The translations under genes and the position numbers were made by a program. Below, piece by piece: positions 31,511-40,690 of a stretch of DNA of 64,000 bases. Source of the DNA: Myxococcus fulvus (GTDB lineage Bacteria > Myxococcota > Myxococcia > Myxococcales > Myxococcaceae); NCBI RefSeq assembly GCF_900111765.1, contig NZ_FOIB01000011.1, positions 186,001-250,000 of the forward strand, read 5' to 3'. The stretch's first letter is position 1. Every line of letters begins with the position of its first letter. The notes beneath the pieces are model-generated. The model saw only the letters and a list, made by a program, of their open reading frames with translations. It did no database searches and was not told where the DNA came from.

Positions 31511-34141
31511 TTGCTCTGCTACCGCTGCGGCAGCCACGTCCCCGAGACGACCGACACCTGTCCCACCTGCGGGATGAAGTACGACGCGACCGCTCGCCAG
31601 GCGGCCGGCGTCGCTCGCAAGCGTGGATTGGAAGGCGCCCCCTACAAGCCGGGGGACGTCCTCGCCGGCCGCTACGCCATCCAGGAGGTGGTGGGCTCCG
31701 GCCCCATGGGCTTCGTCTTCCGCGCGCAGGACCAGGAGATCGACGTCGAGGTCGCCCTGAAGACGGTGCACCCGCGCCTGGTCCAACAGCCCGAGGAGCG
31801 CACCCAGTTCTCGTTCTCCATGCGGGTGGGCAAGAAGCTCAACCACCCGAACCTGCTGCGCGTCTACGAGGAGGGGCTCGACGGTGAGCGGCCCTTCTTC
31901 ACCATGCAGCTCTTGGAGGGCATGACGCTGCGGCGGATGATGGAGCAGCGCGCCTCGCGCGGGCAGCTCTTCTCGCTCAAGGACGTGGAGCCGCTGCTCG
32001 CGCAGATGGCGGCGGCGCTCGACGCGGCCCACCGCTTCGGCCCGCACTCCGACCTCAAGCCCGAGAACGTCATCGTCCTTCCGGACCTGCTGAAGGTGAC
32101 GGACTACGGCCTGGGGCTCGCCGTGCCGCAGCTGCCCTTCGTCCAGGCGCAGAAGAGCCACCGCGCGGAGGTCTACATCGCTCCGGAGTACGTCGCGGGC
32201 GGTGAGCTGGACACGCGCATGGACGTGTACGCGCTGGGCGTCATCATGGGCGAGATGCTCACCGGCCTGGTCCCCACCGAGGGCGTGGTGCCGGGGCTGA
32301 CGTCGCTGCACGCGGACCTGCCCACGTCCTTCGAGGCGCTCTACCGCCGCGCGCTCAACATCAACCCGCTGGCGCGTCCGAAGTCGGCCGGAGAGCTGCA
32401 CGCCGAGTTCGCCAGCATCCTCTCTCGCTCACCGCCCGCCGTCGTCACGCGCGTGCGCGGCGTGCCTCCGCCCTCGGGCTCCGCGCAGGCCGCGGCCATC
32501 CGCATGTCGGCCCGGCCTCCGCCGCCGGTGCCCACGGGCATGATGCCGGTGGCCACCGGCAGCGTGAGCATCCCGTCCAGGGCCACGTCGCACGAGGAGG
32601 AGCCGCCTCCTCCGGACGCCACCCAGCCGCTCGACGCCGCGACGCTGGCCGCCATCATCGGCGCAAACCCCACCGCGTCCCACCAGCACCTCACCGAGCA
32701 GGCCCTGCCGTTCATCACCGCGTCCGCGGCGAAGGCCGCCACGGAGTCCGCGCGCGCCGAGCCTCCCGCGGGTGCCCGGGGCTCGCCGGAGTCCATCATC
32801 TTCGCGCGCTCCCCGGCTGCGGAGCCGGCCCCCGTCGCGGGTTCGCGAGGCGCGTCGGAGCCGGTCATCTTCGCGCGCTCGTCCGCCGCGGAGCCCTCCG
32901 CTCCCGCGGGTGCACGAGGCTCGCCGGAGTCCATCATCTTCGCGCGCTCCCCGGCCGCGGAGCCCTCGCCGCCGGGCCGCTCGGAGCCCTCCGCGCGTCC
33001 GGCGCCACGGGGCTCGGGGCAGGTGGCCTCGGCCCAGCCTCGCTCGTCGCAGCGGGCGCAGTCGTCGGGGGAGGGGAGTGAGCCCGGGCCCTCCGACTCG
33101 GGGCCCCGCTCCGCGCCCTCCGGTGGTGGCAGGCCGCCGGCTCGCACGCTCGACGCGCCTGCGGTGCCCGCGGTGCCGAGCATCCGGACGGCACGCACGT
33201 TGGAAACCACGCCGGCGATGTCCGGTGCGCGTACCGCGCCCCGCTCCCTCGATGGCTCACCGTCGATGTCGGGCGCGCGCACGATGGATTCGCCCGTCGT
33301 CTCGGGAGCCCGCATCGCGCCCACCCAGCGCGCCACCCGGCCCCGGAAGTCCGCGGCCGCACGGCGTCGCTCGATGTTCATGTGGATGGCGGTGCTGATT
33401 GTCGGCGGGCTCGCGCTGGGCGGCGGAGGCGGGTTCCTGTTCCTGCGCTACTGGGAGGCGCGTCAGGCCGCGAATGCGAAGGTGCCCATCCCGAAGGAGA
33501 TGGCGATGGGGAACCCGGGCGCCGACGTGGACGCTCCACCCGTGGTCGCCCTGGCGGACAAGTGTCCGCCGGAGATGAAGCTGGTCAGCGGTGGAGCCTT
33601 CCGGCGAGGGAAGGCCAAGAACGACACACTGGCGAAGGTGGACGAGCCTCAGTTGGAGAGCGTCCAGCTCGCCTCGTTCTGCATCGACGCGTTCGAACAT
33701 CCGAACAAGCAAGGCGCCAGCCCCACGGTGAACGTCACCTGGGAGAAGGCCCAGTCGCTGTGTGAGGCCGGGGGCAAGCGCCTGTGCACCGAGGACGAGT
33801 GGGAGAAGGCATGCAAGGGACCGGGCCACGCGCGCTTCCCGTACGGCAACGATTACGTTCAGGACACGTGCAATGCCAAGGTCAATCGGGTCGAGTCGGA
33901 GACGGCGCTCGCTCCCTCTGGGACGTACTCGGGCTGCGTGTCGGGTTATGGGGTGATGGACCTCTCCGGCAACGCGGCCGAGTGGACCTCGGCGCGAATC
34001 GAGCACAAGGGGGCCGTCCAGCGGGGCGGTGCCTTCAGCCAGCACCACGAGGAGTCGCGCTGCAGCGCGCGCGCCTTCGGCCCTCCCGAGAAGGCCTCCG
34101 CCACGGTGGGCTTCCGCTGCTGCAAGAGCACGCAGCCATGA
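31511..34141 (+). CDS. Atypical Ser/Thr kinase fused to an FGE-sulfatase (SUMF1-like) domain
   Basis: 876 aa from TTG. A zinc ribbon (C3, C6, C17, C20) precedes a kinase domain at about 45-305 with VALK. The catalytic loop reads HSDLKPEN (D181; the Arg of HRD is Ser) and the magnesium motif is DYG (D198) instead of DFG. A long Pro/Ser-rich linker with three 23-residue repeats follows, then a transmembrane helix (about 623-648). A C-terminal formylglycine-generating-enzyme-like domain completes it (LVSGGAFRRG ... KRLCTEDEWEKACKG ... GVMDLSGNAAEWTS ... GFRCC). In such fusions the FGE fold is usually a ligand-binding module. Activity as a kinase is plausible but non-canonical. It overlaps the next gene by 4 bp. 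Confidence 0.9.
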   Translation: MLCYRCGSHVPETTDTCPTCGMKYDATARQAAGVARKRGLEGAPYKPGDVLAGRYAIQEVVGSGPMGFVFRAQDQEIDVEVALKTVHPRLVQQPEERTQFSFSMRVGKKLNHPNLLRVYEEGLDGERPFFTMQLLEGMTLRRMMEQRASRGQLFSLKDVEPLLAQMAAALDAAHRFGPHSDLKPENVIVLPDLLKVTDYGLGLAVPQLPFVQAQKSHRAEVYIAPEYVAGGELDTRMDVYALGVIMGEMLTGLVPTEGVVPGLTSLHADLPTSFEALYRRALNINPLARPKSAGELHAEFASILSRSPPAVVTRVRGVPPPSGSAQAAAIRMSARPPPPVPTGMMPVATGSVSIPSRATSHEEEPPPPDATQPLDAATLAAIIGANPTASHQHLTEQALPFITASAAKAATESARAEPPAGARGSPESIIFARSPAAEPAPVAGSRGASEPVIFARSSAAEPSAPAGARGSPESIIFARSPAAEPSPPGRSEPSARPAPRGSGQVASAQPRSSQRAQSSGEGSEPGPSDSGPRSAPSGGGRPPARTLDAPAVPAVPSIRTARTLETTPAMSGARTAPRSLDGSPSMSGARTMDSPVVSGARIAPTQRATRPRKSAAARRRSMFMWMAVLIVGGLALGGGGGFLFLRYWEARQAANAKVPIPKEMAMGNPGADVDAPPVVALADKCPPEMKLVSGGAFRRGKAKNDTLAKVDEPQLESVQLASFCIDAFEHPNKQGASPTVNVTWEKAQSLCEAGGKRLCTEDEWEKACKGPGHARFPYGNDYVQDTCNAKVNRVESETALAPSGTYSGCVSGYGVMDLSGNAAEWTSARIEHKGAVQRGGAFSQHHEESRCSARAFGPPEKASATVGFRCCKSTQP
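32780..32986 (+). repeat. 69-bp tandem repeat, 3 copies, coding
   Basis: Copies begin at 32780, 32849 and 32918, exactly 69 bp apart; the first and third are almost identical (ggctcgccggagtccatcat), the middle one is diverged. They encode 23-residue units of the form GSPESIIFARSPAAEP in the linker of the kinase-FGE protein. The repeated IIFARS core may be a short binding motif. Confidence 0.85.
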
Positions 34142-35082
34142 GCCGCCTGGCCCTCGCGCTCCTGCTCTGTCTGGCGCCGGCGCTGGCGTGGGCACAGAAG
34201 GGCGGCCGTCCGCAGGTGGTGGCGGTGAAGTCCGCCAACCTGGCGCCCTACACCTCGCTGCTCGCGGGCTTCTCCGTGGAGGCGCGCGCCGAGGTCCAGG
34301 AGATGACGCTCGACGAGAGCCCGGGCGCGGCCGCGCGCATCTTCAAGAAGCTGGCGGCGCAGAAGCCGGCGCTCATCCTGGCGCTGGGCCCGCTGGCCGC
34401 CAACGCCGCCCGCCGCTCGCTGGGCGAGGATGTGCCCGTCCTCTTCGCCATGGTGCCGTACTACGAGAAGTACGGCCTGGAGGGCCCCAACGTCACCGGC
34501 ATCTCGCTCACCAGTGACCTGGGGCCGGAGCTGGAAGGACTGCTCGCGGTGGCGCCCAAGGCCAAGCGCGTGGGCATGGTGCACGACCCGCGCTTCTCCG
34601 CGAGCACGGTGGCGCTGGCGCAGGCCGCCGCCGCCGCGCGGGGCCTGTCCATCCTCGCGCTGGAGGTGGACTCGCCGGGCAAGGTGACCAAGGCGCTCGA
34701 GGGCGCCGCGGGCCGCGTCGACGCGATGCTGATGGTGGCCGACAAGACGGTGGGCAACGCGGCCGTGGTGCAGGAGCTCATCGCCTTCACGCACGCGAAG
34801 CGGCTGCCGCTCGTCGCGCTCACGCCCAGCCAGGTGAAGGAGGGCGCCACGCTGGCACTGTCCCCCAGCCCGCTGACCATCGGCCTGCAGGCGGGCCGGC
34901 TGGCCAACCGCATCATCCACGAGAAGGTGGATCCGGGAGCGCTGGCGGTGGCGCAGCCCGAGGGGTTGGACCTGTCCATCAACCTCAGCACCGCCAGGAA
35001 GTTGGGTCCGTCCTCCGAGTCCGTACTGGAGCTGCTCCGGTTCGCGGCGCGGAAGGACTTTGCCGTGAAGGTCTACGAGTGA
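34138..35082 (+). CDS. ABC transporter substrate-binding protein (TrpX/DUF534 type)
   Basis: Signal peptide MSRLALALLLCLAPALAWAQ is followed by a periplasmic-binding fold: ALILALGPLAANAARRSLGE, DVPVLFAMVPYYEKYGL, NVTGISL and KRVGMVHDPRFSAS. The family contains binding proteins for amino acids or nucleosides, but no permease or ATPase gene is adjacent. Its start overlaps the kinase-FGE stop (ATGA) and its stop overlaps purB (GTGA). It may work as a ligand sensor with the kinase protein rather than in import; this is inference. Confidence 0.82.
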   Translation: MSRLALALLLCLAPALAWAQKGGRPQVVAVKSANLAPYTSLLAGFSVEARAEVQEMTLDESPGAAARIFKKLAAQKPALILALGPLAANAARRSLGEDVPVLFAMVPYYEKYGLEGPNVTGISLTSDLGPELEGLLAVAPKAKRVGMVHDPRFSASTVALAQAAAAARGLSILALEVDSPGKVTKALEGAAGRVDAMLMVADKTVGNAAVVQELIAFTHAKRLPLVALTPSQVKEGATLALSPSPLTIGLQAGRLANRIIHEKVDPGALAVAQPEGLDLSINLSTARKLGPSSESVLELLRFAARKDFAVKVYE

Positions 35083-36392
35083 TTCCGCGATACAGCCGAC
35101 AGGAGATGTCCAACCTCTGGTCCGACGTGGCCCGCTACCGCCGCTGGCGGGACGTGGAGCTCGCCGCGCTGGAGGGGATGGTGGAGGCGGGGCTGGCCCC
35201 TCGCGAGGCGCTGGAGGACTGCGTCGCGCGCGCCGGCGACTTCACCCCCGAGGACGCAGCGCGCATCGAGGACATCGAGCGCACCACCAAGCATGACGTC
35301 ATCGCCTTCCTCACCTTCATGGAGGAGCGGGTGGGGCCCAGCGCGCGCTGGCTGCACCTGGGCATGACGTCCTCGGACGTGCTGGACACGGCGCTGGCGC
35401 TGACGCTGCGCGACGCGGTCGACCTCATCCTCCAGGATTTGGAGCGGGTGAGGGCCGCGGTGGAGAAGCGCGCCTTCGAGCACAAGCACACGCTGCAGAT
35501 GGGCCGCAGCCACGGCATCCACGCGGAGCCGGTGACGTTCGGCCACAAGCTGGCCATCTGGTACGACGAGCTGGGCCGCGCGCGCACGCGCCTGCTCCAC
35601 GCGCGTGAGACCATCGCCGTGGGCAAGATCTCCGGCGCGGTGGGCACCTTCGCGCACCTGCCTCCGGCCGTGGAGGAGCGCGTCTGCGCGAAGCTGGGCC
35701 TGAAGCACGCCCCGGCCTCCAGCCAGGTGGTGCAGCGCGACAGGCACGCCGAGTTCTTCACGGCGCTGGCGCTGCTGGGCGCGAGCATCGAGAAGTTCGC
35801 GGTGGAGATCCGCCACCTGCAGCGCACCGAGGTGCGCGAGGCGGAGGAGCCCTTCACCGCGGGGCAGAAGGGCTCCAGCGCGATGCCGCACAAGCGCAAC
35901 CCCATCCTCTCGGAGAACCTCACGGGACTTGCGCGCCTGCTTCGCGGCTACGCGGTGAGCGCCATGGAGGACGTGGCGTTGTGGCACGAGCGCGACATCT
36001 CGCACTCGTCCGTGGAGCGCGTCATCGGCCCGGACGCCACCATCCTCGCGGACTTCATGCTGGTGCGCTTCGCACGGCTGATGGAGGACCTGCGCGTCTA
36101 CCCCGAGCAGATGAAGAAGAACCTGGAGCTGCTCGGCGGCGTGGTGAACTCGCAGCGGCTCTTGTTGGAGCTGGCGCGCAAGGGCATGGACCGGCAGGCC
36201 GCCTACGTCATCGTCCAGCGCAACGCGATGAAGCTCTACGAGCAGGGCGTGGACTTCCGGCAGGCGCTGCTCGCGGACGCGGACCTGCTCAAGATGATGA
36301 CGCCCGAGGAGATCAACGACTGCTTCTCCCCGGGCTACCACACGCGGCACATGGACGACATCTTCCGCCGCGTCTTCGGCCGGAGCGAGTAG
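35079..36392 (+). CDS. purB: Adenylosuccinate lyase
   Basis: 437 aa, GTG start overlapping the preceding stop. Catalyses two fumarate-releasing steps of purine synthesis (SAICAR to AICAR; adenylosuccinate to AMP). The fumarase/ASL signature [11 protein letters not shown] lies at about 265; the catalytic His regions are [10 protein letters not shown] and [11 protein letters not shown]. It converges on purC, which encodes the enzyme that makes its substrate. Confidence 0.97.
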   Translation: MIPRYSRQEMSNLWSDVARYRRWRDVELAALEGMVEAGLAPREALEDCVARAGDFTPEDAARIEDIERTTKHDVIAFLTFMEERVGPSARWLHLGMTSSDVLDTALALTLRDAVDLILQDLERVRAAVEKRAFEHKHTLQMGRSHGIHAEPVTFGHKLAIWYDELGRARTRLLHARETIAVGKISGAVGTFAHLPPAVEERVCAKLGLKHAPASSQVVQRDRHAEFFTALALLGASIEKFAVEIRHLQRTEVREAEEPFTAGQKGSSAMPHKRNPILSENLTGLARLLRGYAVSAMEDVALWHERDISHSSVERVIGPDATILADFMLVRFARLMEDLRVYPEQMKKNLELLGGVVNSQRLLLELARKGMDRQAAYVIVQRNAMKLYEQGVDFRQALLADADLLKMMTPEEINDCFSPGYHTRHMDDIFRRVFGRSE

Positions 36393-36416
36393 GGCGCTCC
36401 CGGCCGCGCGCTGGAG

Positions 36417-36435
36417 GGGCTACTTCAGGTAGCCC
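36417..36435. terminator. Possible bidirectional hairpin between purB and purC
   Basis: Inverted repeat GGGCTAC-TTCAG-GTAGCCC covering the purC stop codon, in the 27-bp gap of two convergent genes. There is no T-run on either side, so any termination activity is uncertain. Confidence 0.3.
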
Positions 36436-37379
36436 TTCTGGCGCAGGTTCCGTTCGATTCGCTCGTGCACGTTGCCCGGCTCGAGCGTCAGCGACGTGCC
36501 GGTAATCTGCTCGAAGGCCGCCACGTACTTGGTGGCCAGCTCCACGCGGACGTCATCCGGGATGGCCGGCGGCGTGCCCTGGCCGGAGAAGCCCCGCTCG
36601 CGGATGAGCCACTGGCGGATGTTCTCCTTGTCCAGCATGCGCTGGTCCTCGCCCTTGGCGAAGCGGGTCTCGTACTCGTCCGCCACCCAGTAGCGGCTGG
36701 AGTCCGGGGTGTGCATCTCGTCGATGACGTAGATGTCGTCGCCCACCTTGCCGAACTCGTACTTGGTATCCACGAGGATGAGGCCGCGCGTGCGCGCCCA
36801 CTTCTGGCCCTCCTGGAACAGGCCGCGCGCCGCCTCGGTGATTCGCGCCCAGTCACGGGGGCTGGCGAGCCCGCGCGCGAGAATCTCCTGCTCGGAGATG
36901 GGCTCGTCGTGCTGGCCGTACTCGGCCTTGGTGGACGGGGTGATGATGGGCGCGGGGAAGGCCTCGTCCTTGCGCAGGCCCGCGGGGAAGGGCAGGCCGT
37001 AGGCGGTGTGCGTGCCCTTCTCGTAGTCGCGCCACAGGCTGCCGGTGAGGTAGCCGCGAATCACCACCTCCACCGTGAAGGGCGTGCAGGCGCGCGCCAC
37101 GGTGACGTTGGCGTCCGGTACGTCCAGCACGTGGTTGGGGCAGATGTGCTGGGTGCGCTCGAACCAGAAGGCCGCGAGCCGGTTGAGCACCTCGCCCTTG
37201 AAGGGGATGGTGGTGAGCACGTGGTCGAACGCGGAGAGCCGGTCCGTCGTCACCAGGACCAGGCTGTCGCCCTGCCGGTACGTTTCACGGACCTTGCCGC
37301 GGTAGTGCTGGCCGAGCGCCGGCAGGTCCACCTGCCGGAGCGTGAGGGGAAGCTGAGCGTGAAGTGCGGAGGTATTCAA
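36420..37379 (-). CDS. purC: Phosphoribosylaminoimidazole-succinocarboxamide synthase (SAICAR synthetase)
   Basis: 319 aa, the long form like yeast ADE1 rather than the about 240-aa E. coli type. Motifs: HYRGKVRETYRQGDSLVLVT (nucleotide-binding), TTDRLSAFDHVL, VVIRGYLTGSLWRDYEKGT, LILVDTKYEFGKVGD and IDEMHTPDSSRYW. The start is TTG at 37379; no other in-frame start precedes the conserved N-terminus. Product SAICAR is the substrate of PurB, encoded convergently. Confidence 0.96.
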   Translation of the reverse strand: MNTSALHAQLPLTLRQVDLPALGQHYRGKVRETYRQGDSLVLVTTDRLSAFDHVLTTIPFKGEVLNRLAAFWFERTQHICPNHVLDVPDANVTVARACTPFTVEVVIRGYLTGSLWRDYEKGTHTAYGLPFPAGLRKDEAFPAPIITPSTKAEYGQHDEPISEQEILARGLASPRDWARITEAARGLFQEGQKWARTRGLILVDTKYEFGKVGDDIYVIDEMHTPDSSRYWVADEYETRFAKGEDQRMLDKENIRQWLIRERGFSGQGTPPAIPDDVRVELATKYVAAFEQITGTSLTLEPGNVHERIERNLRQKGYLK

Positions 37380-37451
37380 AGGCGCCTCGCGGCCCGCCCC
37401 TCGGGAAGGTGAAGTCCAGCAGGGAGAGGGGGCTGCTTCGGGCGCGGGACT

Positions 37452-38042
37452 CTACTGGAGCGCGGCCGGCATGGAAGCAGGACCGTAGGCCGCCGCCAGG
37501 TAGAGGAAGGCCGGGTTGATGCGCAGGATGCCGTCCACGTAGGCGACCGCGTAGGGCGCTCCGGACGCGCGGTCCACCTGCACCGCACTCTCGGGCTGGA
37601 TGCCCCAGTGCGCGAGCAGCGTGCGGGCCACCAGCTCCGCCGCCTCCCGCTCGGACAGCCCCTGCAGGCTCTCGCGCCGGTCTTCCGGCCAACGCTCGCC
37701 CGCCCGGGCCTCCAGCACCAGCTGCAGACCCTTGCCCGCGTCCGGCGCCTGGAACAGGTCCATGCGCGCGTCGAAGCCCGGAGCCGCGAGCAGCTCGCCG
37801 TCCTGGCTGATGGGGAAGAGCACCAGCGCCTGCGCCGCCTGCCCGGCCTCCAGGTCCGACTGCCTCGCCACCTCGCGGAACATCTCCAGGCGCGTGGCCG
37901 AGGACTCGAACTCCATGAACTCGGGCGGATGCGTCAGGGCCTGACGGACGCTCATCGTCGCGCGCGCGGGTGTTCCCGCACCGCCACAAGCGGTGAGGAC
38001 CGAGACGAGCGAGAGGAGCAACCCAGGGAGCCAGCGACGCAT
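37452..38042 (-). CDS. Predicted lipoprotein of unknown function
   Basis: 196 aa from the ATG at 38042. MRRWLPGLLLSLVSVLTACG is a lipoprotein signal peptide with the lipobox LTAC. The mature part has no family I recognise; it contains AQALVLFPISQDGELLAAPG and PYAVAYVDGILRINPAFLYL, mixed alpha/beta in appearance. Upstream on the minus strand is a TATATT -10-like hexamer about 10 bp before the start (near 38052-38057), without a convincing -35. purC follows 72 bp downstream on the same strand. Confidence 0.75.
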   Translation of the reverse strand: MRRWLPGLLLSLVSVLTACGGAGTPARATMSVRQALTHPPEFMEFESSATRLEMFREVARQSDLEAGQAAQALVLFPISQDGELLAAPGFDARMDLFQAPDAGKGLQLVLEARAGERWPEDRRESLQGLSEREAAELVARTLLAHWGIQPESAVQVDRASGAPYAVAYVDGILRINPAFLYLAAAYGPASMPAALQ

Positions 38043-38562
38043 ACGGGCGGGAATATACCGATCTACTTCAGGATCAACCAGCGAAACTCGGCGGCATGCG
38101 TCCAAGGGAGCATCTCTCCGTTGTCGTGCTCCCAACGTGCTCGCCCGCGAATCTTCCCGCCTCGTTTTCCGAGGACGGGTCGCCATCGCCCCGCCCGCAC
38201 CGTGGCGCAGGAGACCGTCCGACATGACGCGATGTGGGCGCCCCGGCGTCGTCGCATGACGGACCTCAAGGGGCGGGGGTTGTGCTCCAACCGGCGCCTG
38301 GGAGCGCACCCTCGACGCGGAGCGCGGACCTCACCCCACGCCTGGTGCGCCTACGCGAGTCCCGGGGGGCTCGCGAGGCTCCGCTGTCCGGTGGTGACCG
38401 GCCGAGGTCTCTTCGGGGTGCTGGGTGGAATTCGGTGCGGCGGACCTGGTGCGAGGCGGAGCGGAGCTCACGTCCTTCCAGCACGACAAGGCCGCGGTGG
38501 CGCGGGGGACTGCTCCCTGCATGAGAGGGAGACACGCGCCCCCGGCGCCGGATGCGGACGAC
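38043..38562. other. 520-bp stretch without a supported gene
   Basis: Lies between the lipoprotein start (minus strand) and the 3' end of the zinc-finger gene (minus strand). Several short frames are open on both strands, but they are Arg/Pro-rich, lack ribosome sites and resemble random high-GC translation. I see no inverted repeat, tRNA or transposase relic. Confidence 0.5.
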
Positions 38563-38835
38563 TTACGCCGCGTCCTTCTTGAACGCCTCGCCGTGGTGCT
38601 TCTCGCACAGGCCGGCCTTGAAGGTCTTGATGCGGCACTCCGGCTTGGAGCACGTGCGGTAGCGCGAGTGGGGCAGGTCGCCCTGGCGCCACTGCTTGAA
38701 GTGGAAGAAGCAGTAGTTCTTGGCGCGGTAGGGGCGCTTGCAGCCCTCCACGGTGCACGCCTTCTTGCCGCCGCCCTTCGCGGTGCGCGGCCAGTGGGTG
38801 AGCTTCTTCTGGGTCGTCGGGGTGGCCTCGGCCAT
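38563..38835 (-). CDS. Small tandem Cys/His zinc-finger-like protein
   Basis: 90 aa from the ATG at 38835 (MAEATPTTQKKLTHWPRTAK). The C-terminal 60 residues contain two units with identical spacing. Unit 1 is CTVEGC-x9-CFFH; unit 2 is CSKPEC-x9-CEKH. Both are C-x4-C-x9-C-x2-H. The intervening segment is basic and aromatic (FKQWRQGDLPHSRYRT). This pattern predicts two small zinc sites and probable nucleic-acid binding, but I cannot name a characterised family. The gene stands alone, with HtrA encoded behind it on the same strand. Confidence 0.8.
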   Translation of the reverse strand: MAEATPTTQKKLTHWPRTAKGGGKKACTVEGCKRPYRAKNYCFFHFKQWRQGDLPHSRYRTCSKPECRIKTFKAGLCEKHHGEAFKKDAA

Positions 38836-38982
38836 TGTGGAACTCTCCTGCGAAACGATGCGAGAACCGCGGCGCCACACGGGGTGGACCAACCGCCGGG
38901 TACGAAAAAGGCGCACTGTCTAGCGCCCATGCCACCCGAACGCAAGGACACGCGGGAAGACCCGTGTGGGCTTGGGGCGGCC

Positions 38983-40221
38983 TCAGGGCGCCGGAGCGCC
39001 GTTCTCGGAACCCCAGCCGTCCGGCTCGACTTCCGGCGCGGCCGGAGGCTGCACCTTCTTCCGGGGCACGGGCGACAGCAGGTCGTCCAGCACGGACTGG
39101 GCCCCGGCGGGCCGGCGACCCTGTCGGTGGGCGGCCAGCGCGGTGGCGGGCTGCTCGGTCGGCATCTCCTCCAGCTTCACCTTCAGGTACAGGGGCTTGC
39201 CCAGCCGGTTGACGCGCAGCCGCACGTCATGGCCCACGCCTCGGGCCGCCACCTGCCAACGCAGCGTGTGTGCGCGCTTCACGCGCCGGGTGTCGAGCCC
39301 GACGATGACGTCGCCGCTGTGCAGGCCGGCGCGCTCACCCGGGCCGCCCTCCACCACCTCCGTCACGACCACGCCCGGACCCTGGCGGAGGTTGAACTCC
39401 TCGGCCACCTCCGGCGAGAAGTCCTGCACGCTGATGCCCAGCCAGCCCCGGCGCACGCGCCCGTGCGCCTGGAGCTGCGGAATCACCGTCTTGGCGATGT
39501 CGATGGGGATGGCGAAGCCGATGCCCTGGCCCGCGACATTCACCGCGTTGGCCACCGCCACCACGTCGCCGTGCAAATCCAGCACGGGCCCACCCGAGTT
39601 GCCCGGGTTGATGGAGGCGTCCATCTGCATGTAGTCGAAGTCGCCGTCGCGCCCGTTGGGCGTCACGTCCGTGCGGCCCATGTAGCTGACCACGCCCACC
39701 GTCACCGAGTGGGACAGGCCGAACGGATTGCCGATGACGACAATCCAGTCCGCCGAGCGCACGTGCGACGCGGAGGCGAGCTTCAGCACCGGCAGCCGGC
39801 GCGGCGCCTCGATCTTCAAGAGCGCGCAGTCGGTGCGGTTGTCCTCGCCCACCACCCGGGCCGGGTACTCCTCCGCGTAGCCGCGCGGGTGCATGACGGA
39901 GACCATCACCTCGGAGGCTCCCTCCACCACGTGCGCGCTGGTGAGGATGTAGCCGTCGGCGTGGATGATGAAGCCCGAGCCGATGCCCTTCTGGGGCTCC
40001 TCGCCCGCGGGCGTCTCGTCACTGAGCTGCCGCGTGGTGATGGAGACCACCGAGGGCATGGCCCGTCGGGCCACCTCGCTCAGGGTGGCTCGCTGGTTGT
40101 TCAGCGAACGATTCTGCGCCTCGAGCCACAGCCGGCCGCGACCGGCGGCCTCTGCCGGTGTGGCCAGCGCGCACACGAGCGCGCCAAGAATGACGAATCT
40201 GTTGAAAGGAGCCCCGTTCAT
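38983..40221 (-). CDS. HtrA/DegP-type periplasmic serine protease with one PDZ domain
   Basis: Signal peptide (VILGALVCALATPAEAAG), then a trypsin-like domain with the complete triad H97 (TSAHVV), D131 (RTDCALLKI) and S209 (GNSGGP). One PDZ domain follows (about 270-355; GWLGISVQDFSPEVAEEF; GPGERAGLHSGDVIVGLD) and a Pro-rich tail of about 50 residues ends the protein. One PDZ resembles DegS-type architecture, but the N-terminus looks cleavable. Function: envelope protein quality control or regulated proteolysis. Confidence 0.93.
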   Translation of the reverse strand: MNGAPFNRFVILGALVCALATPAEAAGRGRLWLEAQNRSLNNQRATLSEVARRAMPSVVSITTRQLSDETPAGEEPQKGIGSGFIIHADGYILTSAHVVEGASEVMVSVMHPRGYAEEYPARVVGEDNRTDCALLKIEAPRRLPVLKLASASHVRSADWIVVIGNPFGLSHSVTVGVVSYMGRTDVTPNGRDGDFDYMQMDASINPGNSGGPVLDLHGDVVAVANAVNVAGQGIGFAIPIDIAKTVIPQLQAHGRVRRGWLGISVQDFSPEVAEEFNLRQGPGVVVTEVVEGGPGERAGLHSGDVIVGLDTRRVKRAHTLRWQVAARGVGHDVRLRVNRLGKPLYLKVKLEEMPTEQPATALAAHRQGRRPAGAQSVLDDLLSPVPRKKVQPPAAPEVEPDGWGSENGAPAP

Positions 40222-40307
40222 GCCCCACCTCCGCCCCGACGCCGCCCATCCACCGGGTGCAACCTAGGGAGGGGAGGCGTGTCGCGGAAGCGGGCCTGTC
40301 CGCCAGG

Positions 40308-40589
40308 CTACTTCTTCTGGGCGATGATTCGGTTGACCGCCGCGCGGTCCTCCGCGGTGATCCGCTCGCGCGGGGCCGCATCCGTCGACCGCGAGACAGC
40401 GCCCTTGGCGTCCTCGTACGCGTCCTCCAGCCCCTCCTTCATCCGATCAACGGTGTCGGGCTTCACGGCGCGCTTCCAGGTCCGCTCCATGTGCTGCAGC
40501 GGCGTCCTGCCGTCCACCTGCCCCGAGGACAGGAAGATGCCGAGCCCCACCGCGCAAGCCGTCCAGACGATGAACTTCAAAGCTCCCAT
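40308..40589 (-). CDS. Small membrane-anchored protein of unknown function
   Basis: 93 aa. AGGAGG lies 8 bp before the ATG at 40589 but only 2 bp before the in-frame GTG at 40595, so the ATG is chosen. One N-terminal transmembrane helix (LKFIVWTACAVGLGIFLSSG) is followed by a charged, helical cytoplasmic or periplasmic part (DTVDRMKEGLEDAYEDAKGA). No family recognised. It lies 86 bp upstream of htrA on the same strand and could be cotranscribed. Confidence 0.75.
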   Translation of the reverse strand: MGALKFIVWTACAVGLGIFLSSGQVDGRTPLQHMERTWKRAVKPDTVDRMKEGLEDAYEDAKGAVSRSTDAAPRERITAEDRAAVNRIIAQKK

Positions 40590-40690
40590 GCTCACAGCCT
40601 CCTACGTCGTCTTACATGAGGCGGCGGCGCGTGGCCAGTTTCCGACCGGGGGTGTGTCATCCGCGCTGACAGGTGGGCGGACGGCACTTA

